From G965250275 sp965250275 (GTDB lineage Bacteria; Pseudomonadota; Alphaproteobacteria; Rhodobacterales; Rhodobacteraceae), in the NCBI GenBank assembly GCA_965250275.1, contig OZ252297.1, positions 62,001-126,000 of the forward strand: 64,000 nt of DNA. The letters run 5' to 3'. The notes below the pieces were generated by a model. That model was not told the origin of the DNA. It was given only the letters and a program-made list of their open reading frames with translations, and made no database searches. Each line of letters opens with the position of its first letter. Position 1 is the stretch's first letter. Position numbers and translations under genes: made by a program. Positions 25,723 to 34,192 of the stretch are shown piece by piece.

Positions 25723-27492
25723 GTGATCACCATCAAATCAGAAAGTGCGGCGGTCGTGGCCGAAGTGCATGTGGCGCCCGGTGACTCTGTGCAGGCAGGT
25801 GCGGTGCTTCTGTCGACCGAGCTGATGAAAATGCGCCACGACGTCCGCTCTGATCGCGACGCGACAGTGATCAGCGTGCACGTGTCCCCCGGGGACGAGC
25901 TGCAAGGCGGAGAGTCACTAGTCGTCTTGGACTTGGCCACCGACAGCGCTGCGCCAACCAAAGCGCCTGCCGCAGAGCGCCCGGACATGACAGAGTTCAA
26001 TGATCGGATGGCGCTATTGAAAGACGCCGCACGCCCTAAGGCTGTCGCGAAACGCCATGAAGCGGGGTATCGAACAGCGCGCGAAAACATCGCCGACCTC
26101 TTCGACGAGGGAACGTTTGCGGAGTACGGAGCACTGGCGGTTGCGGCACAACGCTCCCGCCGGCCACTTGATGACTTGCACGCCCGCACACCGGGCGACG
26201 GCATCATCTGCGGAATTGGCCTCGTAGATGGCAAACCAACGGCGGCGATGGCCGTCGACTATACCGTGCTGGCCGGAACGCAGGGTTACTACCACCACCA
26301 CAAGATGGACCGTCTGATCGAGGTTGCGGGTCGTCAAAACCTGCCGATTGCCCTGTTCGCCGAGGGTGGTGGTGGCCGCCCCAATGACTACGATGTTGCG
26401 AATATCATCACGGCTGGTCTGAACGTGCCCTCGTTCCGAGGTTTCGCAGCCCACAAAGGCCGCAAGATTGGCATTGTGGCCGGATACTGCTTTGCCGGAA
26501 ACGCGGCCCTGTTTGGTGTCTGCGATGTCCGGATTGCAACCCGGCAAAGCTGGGTGGGTATGGGCGGACCCGCCATGATCGAAGGAGGCGGGTTGGGCGT
26601 CGTCGCACCAACCGAGATCGGACCGTCCAAAGTGCAGGCGGAGAATGGCGTCCACGATCTGGTGGTCGAGGACGAAGCTGCTGCCGTCATCGCAACTAAG
26701 ACACTGCTCGCGCTTCCCGCAACCACAGACGCCGAGGATAACAATGCTGACGCCTTGCGCGCGGTTGTGCCCGCTGAACGCACGCTGGCCTACGATATGA
26801 GAGAGGCGGTTTCAGCATTGGTGGATGCGGGGAACTTCCTCGAACTGCGGCGCGGTTTCGGCGTCGGGATGATCACGGGCTTTGGGCGCATCTGCGGGCG
26901 TGCTGTCGGACTGCTGGCAAACAACCCGCTGCATCTGGGCGGCGCGATCGATGCAGAGGCCGGTGACAAGGGTGCGCGCTTCCTGCAGCTGTGCGATGCG
27001 TGGGGTCTCCCCGTGGTTACGCTTTGCGACACCCCTGGATTCATGGTCGGGCCCGACGTTGAACAAACCGGGCAGGTTGCGCATATCTCGCGGCTTTTTC
27101 TGGCCGGAGCGCATTTCTCGCAGCCTCTGGTCACGGTTATCCTGCGCAAGGGCTACGGGCTTGGCGCAATGGCAATGGCAGGTGGTGGGTTTGATCGGCC
27201 GCACTATTGCTGCGCGTGGCCAACGGGCGAGGTCGGCGCAATGGGGCTCGAAGGCGCCGTTAGGCTAGGGTTCCGCGAGCAACTCTCGGCGATCGACAAT
27301 CCGCAAGAGCGCGAAGCGGAATTCCAGCGGCTGGTGGGCGAGTTGTATGCGCGCGGTAAAGCCCTGAACGCAGCCAGCCAGCTGGAGTTTGACGCAGTGA
27401 TCGACCCGGCCACAACAGCGATCGAGATCGACCGCGCCCTGGCGTCAGCAGGCCCGGCGCGACCTGGTTCGCGCTATGCGGATGCGTGGTGA
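25723..27492 (+). CDS. Biotinyl domain-carboxyltransferase fusion protein
   Basis: A 589-residue fusion. Residues 1-70 form a biotinyl/lipoyl hairpin domain with ELMKM around Lys36, the likely biotin site (the usual sequence is EAMKM). Residues about 120-589 are an acyl-CoA carboxyltransferase with an N-half (AEGGGGRPNDYD, GYCFAGNAALFG) and a C-half (LCDTPGFMVGPDVEQ, GYGLGAMAMAGGG), like AccA/AccD or PccB. The biotin carboxylase domain is missing. I chose GTG 25723, preceded by GAAGGAAC; an ATG at 25579 would add 48 residues of unusual hydrophobic sequence. The acyl-CoA substrate is not evident. Confidence 0.82.
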   Translation: MITIKSESAAVVAEVHVAPGDSVQAGAVLLSTELMKMRHDVRSDRDATVISVHVSPGDELQGGESLVVLDLATDSAAPTKAPAAERPDMTEFNDRMALLKDAARPKAVAKRHEAGYRTARENIADLFDEGTFAEYGALAVAAQRSRRPLDDLHARTPGDGIICGIGLVDGKPTAAMAVDYTVLAGTQGYYHHHKMDRLIEVAGRQNLPIALFAEGGGGRPNDYDVANIITAGLNVPSFRGFAAHKGRKIGIVAGYCFAGNAALFGVCDVRIATRQSWVGMGGPAMIEGGGLGVVAPTEIGPSKVQAENGVHDLVVEDEAAAVIATKTLLALPATTDAEDNNADALRAVVPAERTLAYDMREAVSALVDAGNFLELRRGFGVGMITGFGRICGRAVGLLANNPLHLGGAIDAEAGDKGARFLQLCDAWGLPVVTLCDTPGFMVGPDVEQTGQVAHISRLFLAGAHFSQPLVTVILRKGYGLGAMAMAGGGFDRPHYCCAWPTGEVGAMGLEGAVRLGFREQLSAIDNPQEREAEFQRLVGELYARGKALNAASQLEFDAVIDPATTAIEIDRALASAGPARPGSRYADAW

Positions 27493-27504
27493 ACCAAAGG
27501 CCGT

Positions 27505-28104
27505 TCAGGCAGGGAACATGGGAACGTGTGCGCCATAGGAGTGTGGCAAGCGCTTGGTCAGCCGCGGATCGTCGAGAATTTCAACACTCTGGTGCGTGGG
27601 CTCAAATCCAGAGCGCCGATAGAAATCCAGGGCGCCCGGGCTGTCGAGCGTGCACGTGTGCACATGAAACCGGCTGATGGGGCGCGCCCAGGCCTTTTCA
27701 ATCGCCTGAGTCATCAGGAACCGTCCGGCTCCGGATCCCATCAAAGGCCGCGTCAGGCCAAAGAACGCTAACTCACACTCTCCGGCGATCCGAAAATCCA
27801 ATTCCAGAATCGCCTCGGCCACGCCATCGCGCCATAGCGTCCAAAGTTCGGTGTCTTCGCTTTCGAGAATGGCCGCCAGCGCGGCTTCGTCCATTTCCAG
27901 CCGCGAGATCCAGAGCCAGTCCTCTGATCCGACACGTTTGAAGAGATCACGATAGAACTCAGGCGTCGGTTCAGTGACCTCTGCAAACCGCAGACCACTT
28001 GGCAGGGCCACATCTTTGCCCTGCACGGGAGCTGTCATTTCCAGATAGGTCACGACGGTTGCCATCTTGCCGGGTGGGACGTCGTGCATCCCGTTGGACA
28101 GCAT
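27505..28104 (-). CDS. GNAT-family N-acetyltransferase
   Basis: A 199-residue acetyltransferase. The central ECELAFFGLTRPLMGSGAGRFLMTQAIEKAW segment holds the acetyl-CoA pyrophosphate loop (about residues 125-145), and HVHTCTLDSPGALDFYRRSGFE is motif B. The acceptor is unknown. Its ATG (28104) overlaps the stop of the adenosine-kinase gene (TAATG), so it is translationally coupled as the third gene of the nth-adenosine kinase-GNAT operon. Confidence 0.85.
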   Translation of the reverse strand: MLSNGMHDVPPGKMATVVTYLEMTAPVQGKDVALPSGLRFAEVTEPTPEFYRDLFKRVGSEDWLWISRLEMDEAALAAILESEDTELWTLWRDGVAEAILELDFRIAGECELAFFGLTRPLMGSGAGRFLMTQAIEKAWARPISRFHVHTCTLDSPGALDFYRRSGFEPTHQSVEILDDPRLTKRLPHSYGAHVPMFPA

Positions 28105-29093
28105 TACATCAGGCCTTCTTGCTTCAGAAGGTCCTGCATGTCCGCCTCTGGCCGAGGACCAATATGGCTGATGACTTCTTTGGCGCAGACATTGCCCATT
28201 CGGGCGCAGGTCTCAAGATCGCGCCCCCTCGCCATGCCAACCAGGAAACCCGCAGCAAACTGATCTCCGGCACCCGTCGCGTCTACCGGCGTGATTTTGT
28301 CTACGGCAACATCAATGCGCGACGTGCCTTCCATCACCGTGACACCGTCACCCGACCGCGTGCAGACAACCAGCGGGCAGAGCGCAGCGGTCAGCATCAG
28401 TGCGTCGTTCAGATGGTCATTCTGAAAGAGCGACTTGATCTCGTCTTCATTACCGATCACGAAATCCAGATCATGTTCGATCAGGGACAGGAAATCGGCG
28501 CGATGGCGGTCGACACAAAAGGGATCCGAGATCGCAATGCCCGCCTTGCCACCTTTGGCCCGCGTAGAACGCGCCGCCTCCCGAAAGGCCGATTTTCCTG
28601 CGTCATGATCAAAGAGATACCCCTCCAGAAACATCAGCTTCGCGTTGCCCGAGACTTCAGCTGGTACATCTTCGGACGTCAGACCGGTCGAGATGCCAAG
28701 ATAGGTGTTCATAGACCGCTCGCCGTCCGGCGATACAAAGATCATCGAGCGCGAGGTCGGGATCGGCCCATCAGCGACCGGGGGGTTCACGAAATCGATG
28801 CCGTGATCGGTCATTGCATCCGCGTAGAACCGGCCCAGCGCGTCGTCTTTCACACGTCCGATGAACGCGGTTTCCAGACCCAGTGCACCGGCACCCGCAA
28901 TGGTATTGGCAACCGACCCGCCCGGCGTCTGCACCCGGCCGTCCATGGCCGCATAAAGCACTTCTGCCCGCTCGCGATCCACAAGCTGCATGATCCCTTT
29001 CTCGATCCCCATGTGGTCGAGAAAGCTGTCGTCAGATTGCGAGATGACGTCGACAACGGCATTGCCGATGCCCACCAGATCGTAGGTTTTCAT
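28104..29093 (-). CDS. Adenosine kinase (PfkB family)
   Basis: A 329-residue ribokinase-family enzyme that phosphorylates adenosine (possibly other nucleosides or sugars) with ATP. The N-terminal TPGGSVANTIAGAGALG motif and the C-terminal DATGAGDQFAAGFLVG (anion hole and catalytic Asp, about residue 285) are diagnostic for PfkB proteins; overall sequence is that of the alphaproteobacterial adenosine kinase group. It overlaps nth upstream by ATGA and the GNAT gene downstream by TAATG. Confidence 0.9.
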   Translation of the reverse strand: MKTYDLVGIGNAVVDVISQSDDSFLDHMGIEKGIMQLVDRERAEVLYAAMDGRVQTPGGSVANTIAGAGALGLETAFIGRVKDDALGRFYADAMTDHGIDFVNPPVADGPIPTSRSMIFVSPDGERSMNTYLGISTGLTSEDVPAEVSGNAKLMFLEGYLFDHDAGKSAFREAARSTRAKGGKAGIAISDPFCVDRHRADFLSLIEHDLDFVIGNEDEIKSLFQNDHLNDALMLTAALCPLVVCTRSGDGVTVMEGTSRIDVAVDKITPVDATGAGDQFAAGFLVGMARGRDLETCARMGNVCAKEVISHIGPRPEADMQDLLKQEGLM

Positions 29094-29734
29094 ATGGTCT
29101 TGTCCTCAAATTGGCAGAGATCGCCGATGATGCAGGTCGGGCATTGGGGCTTGCGGGCCTTGCAGTGATATCGCCCGTGCAGAATGAGCCAATGATGTGC
29201 ATGCAATTGGAAGTCCGCGGGCACGTTGTCTTCGATGGCGCGTTCAACGGCGTCCACGTCTTTGCCGGGCGCGATGCCCGAACGGTTTCCGACGCGAAAG
29301 ATGTGCGTGTCCACGGCCTGCGCGGGCTGGCGCCACCACATGTTCAGCACGACATTGGCAGTCTTGCGCCCGACACCTGGCAGCGACTGAAGAGCCGCGC
29401 GTGAATTGGGAACTTCTCCGCCGTATTCGTCGACGAGAATCCGGCTGAGCTTCATCACGTTCTTGGCCTTGTTGCGATAAAGACCAATCGTCTTGATATG
29501 CGCGATCAGGGCGTCTTCACCCAAATCCAGCATCTTCTGAGGCGTATCCGCGACTTTGAAGAGCTCGCGCGTGGCTTTGTTGACGCCCGCGTCCGTCGCC
29601 TGGGCCGATAACGCGACCGCGACGACAAGCGTGTAAACGTTCACGTGCTCCAGCTCCCCTTTCGGAGCCGGATCTGCGTTCTGAAAGCGAGTGAAGATTT
29701 CGCGCAGCGTATGATAGTCGAGCTGTTTGGCCAT
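29090..29734 (-). CDS. nth: Endonuclease III (DNA glycosylase/AP lyase)
   Basis: A 214-residue base-excision repair enzyme removing oxidised pyrimidines. The helix-hairpin-helix LPGVGRKTANVVLN is near residue 114, with the catalytic Lys in GRKTA and the catalytic Asp in VDTHIFRV. The C-terminal [4Fe-4S] loop reads C-x6-C-x2-C-x5-C (CKARKPQCPTCIIGDLC). Length and start are canonical. It is the first gene of a coupled run with adenosine kinase and a GNAT protein. Confidence 0.95.
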   Translation of the reverse strand: MAKQLDYHTLREIFTRFQNADPAPKGELEHVNVYTLVVAVALSAQATDAGVNKATRELFKVADTPQKMLDLGEDALIAHIKTIGLYRNKAKNVMKLSRILVDEYGGEVPNSRAALQSLPGVGRKTANVVLNMWWRQPAQAVDTHIFRVGNRSGIAPGKDVDAVERAIEDNVPADFQLHAHHWLILHGRYHCKARKPQCPTCIIGDLCQFEDKTI

Positions 29735-29873
29735 CCGCGCCTTAATGCCGTGTCAATCAGCGGCTCGCAACGCCAAATCCCCTACTGAGTTTGAGCAGGT
29801 GCCAGAAAGGGGATGCGACCGTGCAATACGCTTTTGGAACACGCTAATATCGGGCAGAGATGCCGCTCGCGGA
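29735..29873. promoter_or_regulatory. Intergenic region upstream of nth
   Basis: A 139-nt gap between the nth start and the stop of the upstream minus-strand fatty acid hydroxylase gene. It should contain the promoter of the nth operon. No confident core promoter, palindrome or terminator with a U-tract was found. Confidence 0.35.
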
Positions 29874-30716
29874 TCAGGGTGTCCAGTCAGGTCGACCAAA
29901 CAGGCGCTGCCGGAACTCGTACCAGCTTTTTGCGGTCCGCAAGTCGCGCCATAGTTCGGGCAGCTCAGAGACCCAGACCAAAAATGGGTTCTGGCTGTTG
30001 AAGTCCCGCTTCAACCCATAGCGCGGACGCTCTTCCTCAACCTGAAAAGTGCCGAACAAACGATCCCAGATGATCAGGACGCCCCCATAGTTTTTGTCGA
30101 GATACTTGTCGTCGCATCCGTGATGGACTCGATGGTGAGACGGTGTGTTCAAGACGCTTTCCAACGGCCCCAGCTTGCCGATCAGTTCGGTGTGCAGCCA
30201 GGTTTGATACCCAAGCACCACAATGCTGCTGGCCACCACCACCTCCGGGGAAAAACCAATCAAGACCAATGGCAGGTGCGCAATCAAGGACCAGACACCT
30301 TCGAGGGGGCCGAACCGAATTGCGGTCACGATGTTCATGTCCCGCGAGGAGTGGTGCACCGCATGTTGGGTCCAGAGCAGGCGAACCTCATGCGCGATCC
30401 GATGTTCCCAGTAGTAAATGAAATCTGCAGCCAGAAGCGCCAGCAAGAGAAATGGCAAGGTGGTTGGGATGGACCATGTGATCAACGTCGCATCAAGGAG
30501 CCAATAAACGCCATATGCGGCCGTCAGCAACAGCACCTGGACCAGCACAGACGGGATCTGTGTCGACGCGCTCACCAGCATTTCCACGATGTTGCGCCGC
30601 CGCAGGTTGCCTTTGAAATAGGCTTCGGCCAACTCAATGATCAGGATTGCTCCACCTATCAGGAAAAACGCATCTTCGATGTTGGTCGCAAGCTGACTGA
30701 AATCGTACGGGGTCAT
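29874..30716 (-). CDS. Sterol desaturase/fatty acid hydroxylase family membrane enzyme
   Basis: A 280-residue di-iron membrane enzyme. Several hydrophobic helices surround the histidine boxes HRIAH, HAVHH and HHRVHH, plus a single His in HTELIG. The family hydroxylates or desaturates lipids, carotenoids or sterols at the cytoplasmic membrane face; the substrate is not clear here. Its ATG overlaps the end of the tetR gene (ATGA), so the regulator and enzyme form one operon transcribed from the operator region at 31259-31284. A second family member lies at 50380-51174. Confidence 0.88.
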   Translation of the reverse strand: MTPYDFSQLATNIEDAFFLIGGAILIIELAEAYFKGNLRRRNIVEMLVSASTQIPSVLVQVLLLTAAYGVYWLLDATLITWSIPTTLPFLLLALLAADFIYYWEHRIAHEVRLLWTQHAVHHSSRDMNIVTAIRFGPLEGVWSLIAHLPLVLIGFSPEVVVASSIVVLGYQTWLHTELIGKLGPLESVLNTPSHHRVHHGCDDKYLDKNYGGVLIIWDRLFGTFQVEEERPRYGLKRDFNSQNPFLVWVSELPELWRDLRTAKSWYEFRQRLFGRPDWTP

Positions 30717-31267
30717 TTCGGGCTCTCCTTCAGGCCATGCAGCAAGGTTTGCCAGACCAGCCCGGCAGCTTGCCGTGGGGTGGCATCACCATTCGAAACG
30801 CTGGTCCAGGCCGCGAAAATCAGGCTATCGAACACCTGGACGATCCATTCGCTCGGGATGGTGGGGGCAAAGGTGCCTTCGTCCTTGGCGGAATCAATGG
30901 CTGCGATCATTTCCGCCCGTTGAGCTTCGAATGTCTCTCGCAGGGCTGGTTCAGTTTCCAAAGACTGCTTAGCCAAGAAGAGCTGTCGGGTCGCCAGCGG
31001 GATCATGGCGTCGACCGCCAGTCGCAGCCCTTCCGTATAGCTCTCGGCATCTTCCACGGCGGCTTCTACGACAGTATCGAGTTCCGCAAGCGCGTCCTGT
31101 GCCATAGCAATCAGAAGGTCCTGTCGTCCGGAAAAGTGCCGGTGGAGCGTGGCTCGGCCGACACCTGCCGCGTCTGCAACCTCAGCCAGTGTCGCGGTGG
31201 GTTTTTCCGCAAACACATCAAAGGCGACGGTTACTATGGCGGCTTTTGAGGCGTTTGTGTCTCGCAT
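30713..31267 (-). CDS. TetR/AcrR-family transcriptional regulator
   Basis: A 184-residue TetR regulator. The N-terminal helix-turn-helix (about residues 8-50) contains ATLAEVADAAGVGRATLHRHFSGRQDLL. The remaining helical region is the ligand/dimerisation domain. It is the first gene of an operon with the overlapping fatty acid hydroxylase gene. A perfect palindrome covers its start codon and the bases just upstream (31267-31284), indicating autorepression. It is divergent from the alkyltransferase gene, 134 nt away. Confidence 0.92.
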   Translation of the reverse strand: MRDTNASKAAIVTVAFDVFAEKPTATLAEVADAAGVGRATLHRHFSGRQDLLIAMAQDALAELDTVVEAAVEDAESYTEGLRLAVDAMIPLATRQLFLAKQSLETEPALRETFEAQRAEMIAAIDSAKDEGTFAPTIPSEWIVQVFDSLIFAAWTSVSNGDATPRQAAGLVWQTLLHGLKESPK

Positions 31268-31284
31268 GAGACATAGATGTCTCA
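31259..31284. promoter_or_regulatory. TetR-type operator, overlapping palindromes
   Basis: TGAGACA-TAGA-TGTCTCA (31267-31284) is a perfect palindrome with 7-bp arms. It overlaps a second dyad GTCTC-GCAT-GAGAC (31259-31272), so the half-site GTCTC/GAGAC appears three times with even spacing. The element includes the start codon of the tetR gene. Binding by that TetR protein is inferred from geometry and position; it could also affect the divergent alkyltransferase gene. Confidence 0.72.
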
Positions 31285-31401
31285 GAAGCTGCCCGATTTC
31301 AAGGCCTCATGTCTATTTTTGCTTTTCTTGCCACTTGCGCAGCTTCCGGGTCGCGCCAGCCGTGGTGCCCGCTTAGATTGCCTGCATCGAAGGAGACGGT
31401 C

Positions 31402-32253
31402 ATGAATGTGCAACCCCAAGAGAACGGCTATCACTACGGCGTCATGCGGCGCGCCATCGAACTGATCGATCAGGGCGGGGAAGCCCAGAGTCTGGATGCG
31501 CTGGCCGCTCAGATGAACATGAGCCCGGCCCACTTTCAGCGGGTGTTTTCAAGGTGGGTCGGCGTATCGCCTAAGAAGTTTCAGCAATACCTGACACTGG
31601 GCCACGCAAAAGCGCTGCTGTCGGAGCGGTTCACAACGCTTCACACCGCCCACGCCACCGGTCTTTCCGGAAGCGGGCGGCTGCATGACCTCTTCATGCG
31701 CTGGGAGGCCATGAGCCCCGGCGAGTTTGCACGTGGCGGGGAAGGGCTGACAATCTACTGGGGATGGTTCGAGAGTCCGTTCGGGCCGGCTCTGGTCATG
31801 GGCACGGAAAAGGGCATCTGCGGCATTGGCTTTGCGGCCGAAGCTGGTGCCGAAGAGACGATGACCGACTTGCGCGGGCGCTGGCCAAATGCAGAATTCA
31901 TCGAGGATCCGATGATGTTGCGACCTTGGGCGCTCGACGCGTTCGGCGCCGAGGAAGGCCATCTGTCAAAAGCCCCACTTTTCCTCATCGGCGCGCCGTT
32001 CCAGATCAAAGTTTGGGAAGCGCTCCTGACGATCCCAAGCGGCCAGGTTACAACCTACTCCGAGATTGCCAATCACATCGGTAGCCCGCGCGCCGCGCGT
32101 GCGGTCGGAACGGCGGTTGGCCGAAACCCGGTCAGCTGGCTGATCCCCTGCCATCGCGCACTGCGCAAGTCGGGCGGTTTGGGCGGTTACCACTGGGGAT
32201 TGCCGGTCAAGCGCGCGATGCTCGCCTTTGAGGCGGCCCGGGCCGAAGCCTGA
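31402..32253 (+). CDS. HTH (AraC-type) / methylated-DNA-cysteine methyltransferase fusion
   Basis: A 283-residue protein joining an AraC-type helix-turn-helix (about residues 10-100, with LAAQMNMSPAHFQRVFSRWVGVSPKKFQQYL) to an O6-alkylguanine-DNA alkyltransferase. The acceptor cysteine is in the PCHRAL motif (about residue 248) and the Asn/Arg-finger region is SPRAARAVGTAVGRNP. Unlike E. coli Ada, it lacks the N-terminal zinc domain that senses methyl phosphotriesters. I chose ATG 31402, preceded by AAGGAGACGG. It repairs O6-methylguanine and may regulate repair genes. Confidence 0.92.
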   Translation: MNVQPQENGYHYGVMRRAIELIDQGGEAQSLDALAAQMNMSPAHFQRVFSRWVGVSPKKFQQYLTLGHAKALLSERFTTLHTAHATGLSGSGRLHDLFMRWEAMSPGEFARGGEGLTIYWGWFESPFGPALVMGTEKGICGIGFAAEAGAEETMTDLRGRWPNAEFIEDPMMLRPWALDAFGAEEGHLSKAPLFLIGAPFQIKVWEALLTIPSGQVTTYSEIANHIGSPRAARAVGTAVGRNPVSWLIPCHRALRKSGGLGGYHWGLPVKRAMLAFEAARAEA

Positions 32254-32381
32254 CTGGCGGAAAGTCGGCAAAACACTGCCGAAATGATCCTGTTATTGAA
32301 TAGCAGCGCTGCGGCTGCCACATTGGGGGCGTAAAAGGCGGAAAAACCGCAGAGCAGCAGCGCTAAGCAGACAGGATCGAC

Positions 32382-33047
32382 ATGACACGCACAAAATCAA
32401 CGCTCATCGTGGCATTTGCCGCGGGCATCGGGCTTTCAGCCTGCACCAACCCGGGCTCACTTGTGCCGGATGGTCCGAACCAAAACGCAAATCAAGGCGC
32501 CCTTCTTGGTGCCGCCGTTGGTGCCGGGCTGGGCAACCTGATCGGCGGCGATACCGGCGCCACCGCAATCGGAGCCGTCGTCGGTGGCGTCGCTGGTGGC
32601 CTGATTGGCCACAACCTGGACAAACAGGAAGCGGAACTGCGCCAGCAACTGGGTGACGATCGCATCACCGTCACCAACACCGGCGAACGACTGATTGTAT
32701 CGCTGCCAGAGGACATCACGTTCGACACTGACAGCGCCGTGGTCAGATCTGCGTTGCGTCCGGACCTCACCCTGGTGGCGAGCAATCTAATTCAATATCC
32801 TAACTCGACCGTGCAGGTGATTGGCCATACCGACAACACGGGTGATGCGGCCTACAACCAGCTCTTGTCCGAGCGGCGCGCAAATGCGGTTGCGGACATC
32901 CTGGCAACCGATGGCGTGGCCTACAATCGGCTCCGCCCCGTCGGGCAGGGCGAGAACGTTCCTGTGGCGTCCAACCTTACGCCGGAAGGCCGCCAAGCCA
33001 ACCGCAGAGTCGAAATCGTCGTGATCCCAAATCCCGACTCCGCGTGA
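32382..33047 (+). CDS. OmpA-family lipoprotein with glycine zipper
   Basis: A 221-residue outer-membrane lipoprotein resembling YiaD. The lipobox LSAC puts the lipidated cysteine at residue 21. Residues about 40-85 form a glycine-zipper segment (GALLGAAVGAGLGNLIGG, then GAVVGGVAGGLIGH). The C-terminal OmpA domain (about 105-221) shows DITFDTDSAVV, VIGHTDNTGD and the ANRRVEIVV end that binds peptidoglycan. It stands alone between divergent and tandem neighbours and is followed by two hairpins. Confidence 0.93.
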   Translation: MTRTKSTLIVAFAAGIGLSACTNPGSLVPDGPNQNANQGALLGAAVGAGLGNLIGGDTGATAIGAVVGGVAGGLIGHNLDKQEAELRQQLGDDRITVTNTGERLIVSLPEDITFDTDSAVVRSALRPDLTLVASNLIQYPNSTVQVIGHTDNTGDAAYNQLLSERRANAVADILATDGVAYNRLRPVGQGENVPVASNLTPEGRQANRRVEIVVIPNPDSA

Positions 33048-33115
33048 TCGGCAAGAAACTCAACGGCCGCAATTCGGTGCCGCACCGAGCCGCTGAGATT
33101 CCAAGAATGTGATTT

Positions 33116-33131
33116 GCGCCGGAACCGGCGC
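33116..33131. repeat. GCGCCGG-AA-CCGGCGC inverted repeat
   Basis: A short perfect inverted repeat of 7-bp arms about 70 nt past the OmpA-lipoprotein stop codon. It may add to the downstream hairpin at 33174-33196 in ending transcription. No further role is visible. Confidence 0.4.
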
Positions 33132-33173
33132 GGACTAACCTGCGAGTCACGACGCGGAATCCGCAGTTCTCCT

Positions 33174-33196
33174 GCAAGGGCCCCAGCGGCCCTTGC
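33174..33196 (+). terminator. Hairpin downstream of the OmpA-lipoprotein gene
   Basis: GCAAGGGCC (33174-33182) and its exact complement (33188-33196) enclose the 5-nt loop CCAGC. The tail is TGCTTTCGG, only weakly U-rich. It is 127 nt after the upstream stop and 60 nt before the DUF1194 start, so it is either a terminator or a leader structure. Confidence 0.55.
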
Positions 33197-33255
33197 TGCT
33201 TTCGGAGCAATCTTCGGCCTGCATAAGTGTTGACGAACGGGCCAGTAAGACACCC

Positions 33256-34110
33256 ATGGTGAGAATTGCGTTCAAATCGGCATTGGTGTGGCTTGCCACG
33301 ATGGCGACATCCGTGTCGGCCCAAGACTGCCGACAGGCACTTGTTCTGGGGCTCGACGTTTCTCTTTCGGTGGATGTGAACGATTTTTCGCTGCAGCGGC
33401 ATGGACTGGCTCAGGCGTTGATCGATCCGGACGTGGTTCAGGCCATGATCGGTCCTTACGACGACCATATCGAACTGGCGGTGTTCGAATGGAGCGGGCA
33501 GTTCAATCAATCACTTCTGGTGGACTGGACGCGGATCGACGGCCCAGAGACTCTAGGGATCATAGCTGAAACGCTGCGAACAGAGCCGCAGGTCACCGGC
33601 ACCGGCCGCACCGCTCTAGGGGCCGCAATGCTCTATGGCCGCGATCTTCTGGCAACGCGATCCCATTGCACCAAACAGACCTTGGACATTTCCGGCGATG
33701 GCATGAACAACAATGGCGTCCGGCCTCAGGATGCCAAGCCTCAGATGGATGCCGCGGCAATCGTGGTCAATGCATTGGTCATTGGACCCGCTATGGGCGA
33801 AGTGACCTTTGATGGTGTCGACGTCGCGCAGTTGAGCCGGTACTTCCATGATCGCGTCATCACCGGCCCGTTCGCGTTTGTCGAAACGATTGCGGGCTTT
33901 GCCAGCTACGAGGACGCGATCAAACGCAAGCTGTTGCGCGAAGTGACCCAAGCACATGTCCAGCAGCGTCCACACCCGCCAAATCAGCTGATCCGACGCC
34001 TCGCACAGCTGCGCGAGCCCTCATCCGGACCTGATTTCACTTTGGCCGAATGCACAGACTTTACGCCGACGGCCCAGCGGCCGGGTTGGCGGAAGAGTGT
34101 TTCGTGCTAG
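33256..34110 (+). CDS. DUF1194-domain (von Willebrand A-like) exported protein
   Basis: A 284-residue protein with a signal peptide (residues 1-22, ending SVSAQ). The mature part has a vWA-like metal site: VLGLDVSLSVD at about 31 (D-x-S-x-S), the GTGRTALGAAM segment and DISGDGMNNNG. DUF1194 proteins are frequent in Rhodobacteraceae but have no proven role; a periplasmic adhesion or assembly function is possible. The C-terminal 45 residues or so, with two Cys (AECTDF and the terminal SVSC), extend past the vWA-like core. I chose ATG 33256, directly before the basic signal start. Confidence 0.85.
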   Translation: MVRIAFKSALVWLATMATSVSAQDCRQALVLGLDVSLSVDVNDFSLQRHGLAQALIDPDVVQAMIGPYDDHIELAVFEWSGQFNQSLLVDWTRIDGPETLGIIAETLRTEPQVTGTGRTALGAAMLYGRDLLATRSHCTKQTLDISGDGMNNNGVRPQDAKPQMDAAAIVVNALVIGPAMGEVTFDGVDVAQLSRYFHDRVITGPFAFVETIAGFASYEDAIKRKLLREVTQAHVQQRPHPPNQLIRRLAQLREPSSGPDFTLAECTDFTPTAQRPGWRKSVSC

Positions 34111-34192
34111 ACCTCAGCAAACGTGGCGCCTCTATTCGAAGCGGCGCAACAAGCCAAAACTGAAAACCACCCAGCATCACGAAGGGGAACCG

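Noticed and set aside
27999..29168. 389-codon open frame on the plus strand
   Set aside because: It is antisense to the adenosine kinase gene, which has PfkB motifs; long antisense frames are expected in high-G+C DNA.
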